DNA from: an uncultured Bacteroidales bacterium
Lineage (GTDB): Bacteria; Bacteroidota; Bacteroidia; Bacteroidales; P3
Direction: 5' to 3'
Assembly: GCA_937910265.1 (NCBI GenBank)
Contig: CALEPD010000299.1
Location: 1-5,744, forward strand
DNA length: 5,744 nucleotides
Below are positions 1-5,571 of the stretch, in pieces (position 1 is the stretch's first letter; each line of letters starts with the position of its first letter). The position numbers and the translations under genes are program-made. The notes beneath the pieces were generated by a model, which saw only the letters and a program-made list of their open reading frames with translations, made no database searches and was not told where the DNA came from.

Positions 1-1505
1 TTCACGCCAACAAGCACATCGAACACACCCATACGCAGGTCGCGCATAATCTCCACTCTTTCAAGTGTGTCCACATCGCTGTGTATGTATTTGGTGCGGA
101 TGCCCAGGTTGTTGAGGTATTGGCTTAATTCTTCTGCCATACGCTTGGTGAGCGTTGTGACCAATACACGTTCGTTGTTGTCGATGGTGTCCTCTATTTC
201 GTTCAGCAGATCGTCCACCTGCGATGTGGCGGGTCGCACTTCAATAATGGGGTCAAGTAGTCCGGTTGGGCGAATAACCTGTTCCACCACAATGCCTTCT
301 GCTTCGGATAGTTCATAGTCGGCTGGGGTGGCACTGATGTAAATGGTTTGTCCGGTCAGTTGATAAAATTCCTCGTAGGTAAGGGGCCTGTTGTCGAAAG
401 CCGATGGCAGGCGGAAGCCATATTCAACCAATGCGGTCTTACGGCTGCGGTCGCCACCATACATGGCTCCAATTTGGGGGATGGTTACGTGGCTTTCGTC
501 AACCACCAGCAGGAAGTCGTCGGGGAAATAGTCGATGAGACAGAACGGGCGCGTTCCTTCCTTGCGTCCGTCGAAATAGCGGGAGTAATTCTCTATGCCA
601 CTGCAGTATCCCAATTCCTGTATCATCTCGACATCGTAGTTTACGCGCTCCTCCAATCGTTTGGCTTCAAGCATGCGGTCATCCCGTATGAAATGGTCGC
701 GACGTTTGTACATGTCCTGCTGTATGTTGTGCAATGCCTCGGCCATGCATTCTTTGCTGGTAAGGAAGTTCGAGGCAGGGTAAATGACAGTCTCGTTAAG
801 CCGTTCAATGGTTCGTCCGCTTATGGGGTCGAAACTCGATAGGCTTTCTATTTCATTGTCCCAGAAACAAACCCTGTAGCAGAAGTCGGCAAACGATGGG
901 AATATGTCTACGGTGTCGCCTTTCACGCGGAAGCGGCCGTTTGTGAATTCAATTTCGTTGCGCACATATTGTCCGTTGAGCAATTTGAACAGCAGGTCGT
1001 CGCGGTTGATGCGGTCGCCTACTTTCAGCGTGATGGTGCCTTTCTTGAATTCGTCGGGGTTTCCGATGCCGTAGATGCAGCTTACTGAACACACAACAAT
1101 CACGTCGCGTCTGCCGCTGAGCAGTGCCGAAGAGGCTCTGATTCTCAGTTTTTCCAACTCATCGTTGATGGCAAGGTCTTTCTCAATATAGGTGTTCGAT
1201 GCGGCGATGTATGCTTCGGGTTGATAGTAGTCGTAGTAGCTTACATAGTATTCAACGGCGTTGTTGGGGAAGAACTGCTTGAACTCTCCGTACAGCTGTG
1301 CCGCCAATGTTTTATTGTGGCTCAGTATCAGAGTCGGACGGTTGAGCTGTGCAATGACATTGGCCACTGTGAAGGTTTTGCCGCTTCCCGTAACGCCTAA
1401 AAGCACTTGGGCACGCTGGCCGTTGCGTATTCCTTCGGTCAGCATGTCGATGGCGGCGGGTTGGTCGCCCATGGGCGCAAATTCAGATATTAGTTCAAAA
1501 TCCAT
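1..1505 (-). CDS. uvrB: UvrABC system protein B (excinuclease subunit), 3' end cut off by the window
   Basis: UvrB is the damage-verifying, ATP-driven subunit of bacterial nucleotide excision repair. It is loaded on DNA by UvrA, probes the strand with a beta-hairpin, then recruits UvrC for incision. About 501 codons are visible with no frameshift. Seen in order: Walker A GVTGSGKT at residues 37-44 (Lys43); the aromatic beta-hairpin YYDYYQPEAY at 90-99; the signature SCIYGIGNP near 156-164; GIENYSRYFDGR; the Walker B box DESH at 336-339; SATP near 391-394; and TTLTKRMAEEL near 450. The reading frame leaves the window at DVLVGV, just before the expected INLLREGLD-type motif, so helicase motif VI and the C-terminal UVR domain (roughly the last 170 residues of a usual 670-680) lie outside. 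The ATG at 1505 gives the usual short N-terminus (MDFELISEFAPMGDQPAAI). It overlaps the end of the upstream FAD-protein gene by 11 bp, which suggests translational coupling as the last visible gene of a four-gene unit. The identification is very secure. Confidence 0.97.
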   Translation of the reverse strand, partial: MDFELISEFAPMGDQPAAIDMLTEGIRNGQRAQVLLGVTGSGKTFTVANVIAQLNRPTLILSHNKTLAAQLYGEFKQFFPNNAVEYYVSYYDYYQPEAYIAASNTYIEKDLAINDELEKLRIRASSALLSGRRDVIVVCSVSCIYGIGNPDEFKKGTITLKVGDRINRDDLLFKLLNGQYVRNEIEFTNGRFRVKGDTVDIFPSFADFCYRVCFWDNEIESLSSFDPISGRTIERLNETVIYPASNFLTSKECMAEALHNIQQDMYKRRDHFIRDDRMLEAKRLEERVNYDVEMIQELGYCSGIENYSRYFDGRKEGTRPFCLIDYFPDDFLLVVDESHVTIPQIGAMYGGDRSRKTALVEYGFRLPSAFDNRPLTYEEFYQLTGQTIYISATPADYELSEAEGIVVEQVIRPTGLLDPIIEVRPATSQVDDLLNEIEDTIDNNERVLVTTLTKRMAEELSQYLNNLGIRTKYIHSDVDTLERVEIMRDLRMGVFDVLVGV

Positions 1506-3048
1506 CGGCCGTTGATATGCTTTGTGCTATTTTGTTCATGCAGTTGATTCCGTCGATGGCCGACGAAACAATTCCTCCGGCATAGCCGGCTCCCTCGCCA
1601 CAAGGATAGAGTTTGCGGAGTTGGATGTGTTGGAATGTGCTGTCGCGGGGAATGCGTACAGGCGATGATGTGCGGCTCTCCACTGCTAGTATCGAGGCTT
1701 CGTGGGTGTAAAATCCCCTCATCTTTTTGTCAAACTGGCGGAATCCTGCCCGCAGGGCTTCCGTCACAAAGGGTGGGAGGGCTTGGTGTACCGGCACCAA
1801 GACACATTCGCCCATGTAGTTGCTGGGGTTGAGTGTTCGCGACGTGCGGCCCTCGCAGAAATCGGTAAGCCGTTGAGTGGGAGCGTTGATGCTGCTTCCT
1901 GCCGATAGGAACACCTGTTGCTCCACATCTTGTTGGAAACGCAACAGCGCCAGGGCTCCGTGATGGGCATACTGCGGCACATCCTCGATGCCTACGGTTA
2001 CGGCAATGCCACTGTTGGCAAACTTCGAGTTGCGCATCGAGTTGCTCATGCCGTTCACCACTTGCTGGTTGCCACCTGTCGAGGCGGGCACAATGATGCC
2101 GCCGGGACACATGCAGAACGAAAACACGCCATGGCCGTTGCATTGGGCTGTCAAGCTGTAGGCGGCAGGGGGGAGGTGTTTGTTGCGGCGACGGTGGTAC
2201 TGTATGTCGTCGATGAGTTGCTGCGGATGCTCTATCCGCACGCCGAGGGCAAAAGGCTTTGCCTCCAAGGCCCATTGTTTGCGGTCGAACAGTTCGTAGA
2301 TGTCGCGGGCCGAATGTCCGGTGGCAAGTACCACGGCTATTCCTTCGTAACGATTGCCGTGCTGGTCGGTCACGCCGCATACAGTATTGTCGGTTATGAT
2401 GAAGTCGGTGATTCTGGTGTCGAAATGATAACTTCCGCCGTGGCATTCAACGGTATGGCGCATGTTGGCGATGATGTCGCTCAGCTTGTCGGTGCCGATA
2501 TGGGCGTGGGCGTCAATGGTTATTTGTGGCGACGCGCCGTGTTCCACAAATTTGCGTAGCACCTCGCCGATGTCGCCACGCTTTGTGCTGCGGGTGTACA
2601 GCTTCCCGTCGCTGTATGTGCCTGCACCGCCTTCGCCGAAGCACCAATTGCTGTCGGGGTTTATCTCTTTGTTGCGTGTGATGCGGGCAATGTCGTATTT
2701 GCGTTGCTCCACAGGTTTTCCGCGTTCTATCACAATGGGACGCAATCCCAACTCCAATGCGCGCAGGGCGGCAAACAAACCGGCGGGTCCCGCACCTACA
2801 ATCACCACTTCCGGTGCATTGCGGCAGTCTTTGTACTGGCCGCTGTAGTCAATCTCGGCAACGGGCTCGTCGGGGTGGTATATCTCCAGTGTGGTGTGGT
2901 ATCGTATCTGTCCGCGCAAGTCGAGACTGCGGCGTACAACACGAGTGTGTCCTATTGCTGTAATGCCTTTCTGGCGTGCAATAGCGGCATGAAGCGCCTC
3001 TTGGCAGTGATATTGTTCGGGAGTAAGGTCAATCTCTATGGTTGTCAT
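1495..3048 (-). CDS. FAD-dependent (NAD(FAD)-utilising) dehydrogenase, COG2509-like, substrate unknown
   Basis: A 517-residue cytoplasmic flavoprotein with no signal peptide or membrane segment. An N-terminal domain of about 75 residues contains the basic stretch HTRVVRRSLDLRG (34-46), which typically precedes the flavin domain in this family. A Rossmann dinucleotide motif follows at 81-91 (VVIVGAGPAGL), with the acidic ribose-binding end IVIERG at 105-110. Further family blocks are NWCFGEGGAGTYSDGKL (134-150), VLATGHSARD (240-249), FCMCPGG (311-317), and the C-terminal FAD block PCGEGAGYAGGIVSSAIDG (482-500). Length and motif order match the uncharacterised family annotated as FAD-dependent dehydrogenase or NAD(P)/FAD-dependent oxidoreductase; the reaction and substrate are not known to me. 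The ATG at 3048 lies 18 bp after the porT stop. That TAG is the first in-frame stop upstream and no better start lies between. The 3' end overlaps uvrB by 11 bp. Family assignment is firm; function is open. Confidence 0.93.
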   Translation of the reverse strand: MTTIEIDLTPEQYHCQEALHAAIARQKGITAIGHTRVVRRSLDLRGQIRYHTTLEIYHPDEPVAEIDYSGQYKDCRNAPEVVIVGAGPAGLFAALRALELGLRPIVIERGKPVEQRKYDIARITRNKEINPDSNWCFGEGGAGTYSDGKLYTRSTKRGDIGEVLRKFVEHGASPQITIDAHAHIGTDKLSDIIANMRHTVECHGGSYHFDTRITDFIITDNTVCGVTDQHGNRYEGIAVVLATGHSARDIYELFDRKQWALEAKPFALGVRIEHPQQLIDDIQYHRRRNKHLPPAAYSLTAQCNGHGVFSFCMCPGGIIVPASTGGNQQVVNGMSNSMRNSKFANSGIAVTVGIEDVPQYAHHGALALLRFQQDVEQQVFLSAGSSINAPTQRLTDFCEGRTSRTLNPSNYMGECVLVPVHQALPPFVTEALRAGFRQFDKKMRGFYTHEASILAVESRTSSPVRIPRDSTFQHIQLRKLYPCGEGAGYAGGIVSSAIDGINCMNKIAQSISTADGF

Positions 3049-3066
3049 GGTTGCGGGTGTTGAATA

Positions 3067-3780
3067 CTACCCCTCAAACGAGAAGCAGATGGTGTAGGTC
3101 CTCGAATACAGGTCGGTGGCAATTTGCGAATGGATATCATCGTCGTTCACCTTGAGGTCGGTGACTCCGAACGCCATTCTGAATTCAACTGCAAACTTCA
3201 CATATCGTAGGAAAAAATCCAACCCGACACCGGTGGTGTATCGGAAATCGTGTGAACTCAGTCGTATGATTGATTCATTGGTGTTGTTGCGGTTGTCCCG
3301 CAGCGATGCGAAGTCAAATCCGTAGCATACTCCGCCTGTTACGTATGGTCTGAAGTTGTGCCAGCGCAGGGCTCTGTATTTCAACTCAATGGGAAGCTCT
3401 CCATAAACTGATTCCACGTTGCGCGAGTGTTCGTACAGGTGCGACGAAGCGGTTGTTTGGTTCCATGAGTATTCAAGGCTCCGTGTGGTCAGCATGATGC
3501 CTGGCAAACATCTGAAACTGAAGTGTTCTCCCATTCTGATGTCGGCGAGAGCCGATATGAGGAATCCCGGCATATAATACGATGTGGCGCCGTGAAGCAA
3601 TTCGCCCAGCTCCTCGTCGGTCGATGCGGTGAAATCGAATTTCGATTGGGAGATACCCATCTTTATGCCGAAATGTGCCGGGCGCTTGTCGTACGACCCC
3701 AATTGCGTTATCTGCCCCAACGCTTGCTGTGTCATGGCAAGGAGCAAGGTGAAGATGCATAAGGTCTTTAGTGTACGCAC
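3067..3780 (-). CDS. porT: PorT/SprT-like outer-membrane beta-barrel protein (type IX secretion family)
   Basis: A predicted exported protein of 237 residues. Residues 1-22 form a signal peptide (Arg/Lys-containing start, hydrophobic CIFTLLLAM, ALG before Gln23). The rest has alternating amphipathic strands typical of a small outer-membrane beta-barrel and ends in an aromatic strand (TICFSFEG). Blocks resembling PorT are HFGIKMGIS (36-44), a GFLIS...LADIRMGEHFSFRCLPGI region (72-95), ESVYGELPIELKYR (123-136), NFRPYVTGGVCYGFD (142-156) and GVGLDFFLRYVKFAVEFRMAFG (184-205). PorT is a core component of the Bacteroidota type IX secretion system, which exports proteins with C-terminal targeting domains across the outer membrane. 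The start is GTG at 3780: an in-frame TAA lies at 3793-3795, no other start codon lies between, and the first internal ATG (residue 16) would destroy the signal peptide. Neighbours are ansA (77 bp upstream) and the FAD oxidoreductase (18 bp downstream). A more general PorT-like barrel with another role is possible. Confidence 0.8.
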   Translation of the reverse strand: MRTLKTLCIFTLLLAMTQQALGQITQLGSYDKRPAHFGIKMGISQSKFDFTASTDEELGELLHGATSYYMPGFLISALADIRMGEHFSFRCLPGIMLTTRSLEYSWNQTTASSHLYEHSRNVESVYGELPIELKYRALRWHNFRPYVTGGVCYGFDFASLRDNRNNTNESIIRLSSHDFRYTTGVGLDFFLRYVKFAVEFRMAFGVTDLKVNDDDIHSQIATDLYSRTYTICFSFEG

Positions 3781-3857
3781 GGCGGTATGTTGTTATGGTG
3801 GGTTCTATAAATTGCTTTCTCGTTTTTTCTCAAATTTGAAATTTTACAGAAGCCACC

Positions 3858-4868
3858 TTATGATAATTCGCCTCTGAGCGATTCGGTTAAACGCTGTTTC
3901 ACACGTTGTGTGTCGTTCGGATATTGTCCCAGGAGGTACATCAGCTTCGTTACGGCAGCCTCAATCGTTATGTCGCTGGCTCCCACCACGCCAATGCGGT
4001 CAAGGTCGCAGCTGGCGGCGTATTGGCGCATGTGCACGGCACCTGCTTTGCATTGCGTCACATTAAGCAGCACAATCCCTCTCTCGGTAGCCTGTTGCAG
4101 CAATTCGATAAACCATGGCTCCGTAGGTGCGTTGCCCGAGCCGTAGGTCTCTATCACAATGCCTTTTATCTCCTCGCTCATTACCACACTCCGCACCACT
4201 GCCGGCGTAATGCCCGGGAAGAGTTTGAGCACGGCTATGTGATTGTCAAAATGTTTGCGCACCGAAAGCGGTTCGGTAGGCATGGGCAGTATCAAGTGCT
4301 CTTTGTAGGTGATGTTGATTCCGGCTTTCGCGAGCGATGGGTAATTATAGCTGTTGAAAGCGTCAAAATTCTCGGCACTCACCTTGGTGCTGCGGTTGCC
4401 TCTGTACAGGCGGTTCTCGAAAAAGATACACACCTCGGGAATCCTCACCTGTGTCGAGGCGGCTATCTCTAACGCGCAGATGATGTTTTCTCTTCCGTCG
4501 CTGCGAAGCATGCCCAGCGGTAGCTGGCTTCCGGTAAGCACAATGGGTTTCGAAAGGTTCTTGAACATAAAACTCAATGCCGATGCGGTGTACGCCATCG
4601 TGTCGGTGCCGTGTAACACAACGAAACCGTCATACCGAGCATAGTTTTGCTCTATAACATTGGCAATGTCAACCCAAAACGAAGGGGTCATGTTCGACGA
4701 GTCAATAATGTTGTCCAATTGATGAGAGTCAATCTGGTATTGACAGCTCTTCAGTTGCGGAACTGCGTCGTATATGCGGTCGAGGGCGAATGGATGCAGC
4801 GATCCGTTTTCGTCTTGCACCATGCCGATGGTGCCCCCGGTATAAATGATAAGTACCTTGTTCAACAT
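3858..4868 (-). CDS. ansA: Type I (cytoplasmic) L-asparaginase
   Basis: This enzyme hydrolyses L-asparagine to L-aspartate and ammonia in the cytoplasm. At 336 residues it is the usual size for bacterial type I asparaginase and has no signal peptide, unlike periplasmic type II enzymes. Visible motifs: TGGTIGM at 10-16 with nucleophile Thr13; LHGTDTMAYTASAL at 85-98 with the catalytic Thr88-Asp89 pair; LTGSQLPL at 111-118; LYRGNRSTK at 154-162 with Lys162; TYGSGNAPT at 241-249; VTQCKAGAV at 270-278; and a C-terminal LRGELS like that of E. coli AnsA. Ser23 replaces the flexible-loop Tyr24 of E. coli AnsA, and Glu240 stands where E. coli has the allosteric-site Arg240; Cys273 is kept. The ATG at 4868 is the only sensible start because an in-frame TGA lies at 4881-4883. 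It is the first gene of the minus-strand block. There is no obvious intrinsic terminator in the 77 bp before porT, so read-through is likely. Confidence 0.96.
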   Translation of the reverse strand: MLNKVLIIYTGGTIGMVQDENGSLHPFALDRIYDAVPQLKSCQYQIDSHQLDNIIDSSNMTPSFWVDIANVIEQNYARYDGFVVLHGTDTMAYTASALSFMFKNLSKPIVLTGSQLPLGMLRSDGRENIICALEIAASTQVRIPEVCIFFENRLYRGNRSTKVSAENFDAFNSYNYPSLAKAGINITYKEHLILPMPTEPLSVRKHFDNHIAVLKLFPGITPAVVRSVVMSEEIKGIVIETYGSGNAPTEPWFIELLQQATERGIVLLNVTQCKAGAVHMRQYAASCDLDRIGVVGASDITIEAAVTKLMYLLGQYPNDTQRVKQRLTESLRGELS

Positions 4869-4903
4869 GATTGGAAAACGTCAATTTCGTTTTTTTATTG
4901 AGT

Positions 4904-4947
4904 GCGCATGCATAACGATGCCGCAAAGCGGTTCTCGATGCATGTGT
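4904..4947. promoter_or_regulatory. Imperfect hairpin in the ansA upstream region
   Basis: CATGCAT at 4907-4913 pairs exactly with ATGCATG at 4938-4944, extended outward by C4905-G4946 and wobble pairs. Inside are CGA/TCG (4916-4918 / 4935-4937) and a tip CCGC-AAA-GCGG (4921-4931), with two small mismatched or bulged spots. The structure lies about 35-40 nt before the ansA ATG. On the plus strand it is followed by a T-rich tract (4947-4956), so it resembles an intrinsic terminator in that direction, but no plus-strand gene precedes it. On the minus strand it would be a leader stem followed by an A-rich tract, not a terminator. The role is unproven. Confidence 0.45.
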
Positions 4948-5020
4948 TTTTTGTTTTCTGCCGCTACCGGGCTTCGGTCTTGATGTTTGTGTTGTTGGGT
5001 TATGTGTCTGTATGATAAGT

Positions 5021-5176
5021 TTATATGTGTCCTTTGAACGTTGGTGGTAAAATTCCGTTTACTCTTGACTCTGGAATGATGATATAGTGTTTTTTTTCAA
5101 ATTGTTTCAGACAGTGCGTGATGCTGACGCCCTCTGTGCAATAGGCTGACGGACATTTTGCTTCCGTTTTTCTCAT
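5021..5176 (-). CDS. Possible small ORF of 51 codons, unrecognised product
   Basis: ATG at 5176 to TAA at 5021 gives a 51-residue basic product beginning MRKTEAKCPSAYC and ending LPPTFKGHI. It has three cysteines (8, 13, 22; the last in the pair His21-Cys22) and a hydrophobic YIIIP patch near 31-35; there is no signal peptide or membrane helix. GGAAAG sits directly before the ATG, a weak ribosome-binding candidate, and a -7-type promoter box lies about 100 nt upstream on the same strand (5283 to 5276). Arguments against: an open stretch of this length is expected by chance in an AT-rich spacer of this size. Its codons (AGA, ATA, CCA) also differ from those of the neighbouring genes, and the frame contains a run of eight A. 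I recognise no family. Treat it as a hypothesis. Confidence 0.25.
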   Translation of the reverse strand: MRKTEAKCPSAYCTEGVSITHCLKQFEKKHYIIIPESRVNGILPPTFKGHI

Positions 5177-5275
5177 CTTTCCATAAAAAAGCTCAAAACA
5201 CTACATCTCTCCTTTGTTGATTCCAATGTACATGAAGCCAAGATGCTGTTTAAATGTTTGTTTTTGAGAAAAAAG

Positions 5276-5283
5276 CAAAATTA
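5276..5283 (-). promoter_or_regulatory. Candidate minus-strand -7 promoter box towards ansA
   Basis: Read on the minus strand, this is TAATTTTG, a perfect match to the Bacteroidota -7 consensus TAnnTTTG. The expected -33 TTTG about 20 bp further upstream is absent; only T-rich sequence is there. If used, transcription would start near 5270 and give a leader of about 400 nt before ansA, passing through the small ORF. No better -7 match was found between here and the ansA start. AT-rich sequence makes a chance match possible. Confidence 0.35.
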
Positions 5284-5284
5284 A

Positions 5285-5316
5285 TTTGGTGGAATTGAAA
5301 AATAATAGTACTTTTG
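5285..5316 (+). promoter_or_regulatory. Bacteroidota-type promoter of the tRNA-Gln gene
   Basis: The -33 element TTTG lies at 5285-5288 and the -7 element TACTTTTG at 5309-5316, separated by 20 bp. Both match the consensus TTTG / TAnnTTTG recognised by the primary sigma factor of this phylum. Transcription is expected to begin near 5322-5324, about 40 nt before the mature 5' end of the tRNA. Both boxes and their spacing are right and a stable RNA gene follows, so the call is strong for a sequence-only prediction. Confidence 0.8.
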
Positions 5317-5364
5317 CACCCGCTTTTAAGAGATAAAACACCATTTGATCTTAACAACAAGCAT

Positions 5365-5438
5365 TGTCCCATGGTGTAATGGTAGCACTACAGATTTTGG
5401 TTCTGTCTGTCTAGGTTCGAATCCTGGTGGGACAACCA
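5365..5438 (+). tRNA. tRNA-Gln, anticodon TTG, CCA encoded
   Basis: A full cloverleaf can be drawn. The acceptor stem TGTCCCA (5365-5371) pairs with TGGGACA (5428-5434). The D stem is GTGT/GCAC (5374-5377 / 5385-5388) with loop AATGGTA. The anticodon stem is ACAGA/TCTGT (5390-5394 / 5402-5406) with loop TTTTGGT and anticodon TTG at 5397-5399, reading CAA. The T stem is CTAGG/CCTGG around loop TTCGAAT. The discriminator is A5435 and the encoded CCA is 5436-5438. The weak U1-A72 end pair is characteristic of tRNA-Gln. The gene stands alone with its own promoter and terminator; no other tRNA follows. Confidence 0.97.
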
Positions 5439-5440
5439 AA

Positions 5441-5469
5441 GGGAACTGATTCAATCAGTTCCCTTTTTT
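5441..5469 (+). terminator. Intrinsic terminator of the tRNA-Gln gene
   Basis: GGGAACTGAT (5441-5450) pairs perfectly with ATCAGTTCCC (5454-5463) around a 3-nt loop TCA, followed by six T (5464-5469) and further T-rich sequence. The stem can be lengthened at its base by AAA/TTT. The hairpin begins only two bases after the encoded CCA, so the 3' trailer of the precursor is almost entirely the terminator itself. Confidence 0.93.
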
Positions 5470-5571
5470 GTTTTTCAATCGTTCCCTCCTTTCCTGTGCA
5501 TCGTCGTGCGTGGAGTTTGTCTTTCGTGCCGCCGGTCCATACGATAGTTGCCTGTTTTGCGTTATCGGTGT

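Larger units (their letters stand above)
4869..5364. other. AT-rich spacer between ansA and tRNA-Gln, no confident gene
   Basis: About 500 bp between the start of ansA (minus strand) and the tRNA (plus strand). It is visibly richer in A/T and homopolymer runs than the genes on either side. Its contents are described separately: an imperfect hairpin near the ansA start, a doubtful 51-codon minus-strand ORF, a minus-strand -7 promoter box and the tRNA promoter. On the minus strand, 5020 to 4947 reads as an A/C-rich, G-poor stretch, which would be a mostly unstructured leader if it is transcribed into ansA. I see no tRNA, transposase remnant or recognised riboswitch here. Confidence 0.8.

Noticed and set aside
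348..842. Plus-strand open frame of 164 codons
   Set aside because: Lies wholly antisense to uvrB, whose motifs and frame are unmistakable; the product has no recognisable domain.
1730..2446. Minus-strand open frame of 238 codons rich in Arg, Pro and His
   Set aside because: Shifted-frame shadow inside the FAD oxidoreductase, with the amino-acid composition typical of an out-of-frame translation.
1918..2559. Plus-strand open frame of 213 codons
   Set aside because: Antisense shadow of the FAD oxidoreductase; stop-free only because of the codon bias of the real gene.
3803..3839. Possible porT promoter using the palindrome TCAAATTTGA (3830-3839) as a -33 element, or a terminator for ansA
   Set aside because: No TAnnTTTG box at the right distance on the minus strand, and the short AT-only palindrome is too weak for a terminator.
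3906..4472. Plus-strand open frame of 188 codons
   Set aside because: Antisense to ansA and without any family features.
5510..5571. Promoter for the flavodoxin-domain gene
   Set aside because: TTTG-like words occur (around 5514 and 5556) but none is paired with a TAnnTTTG box at proper spacing.
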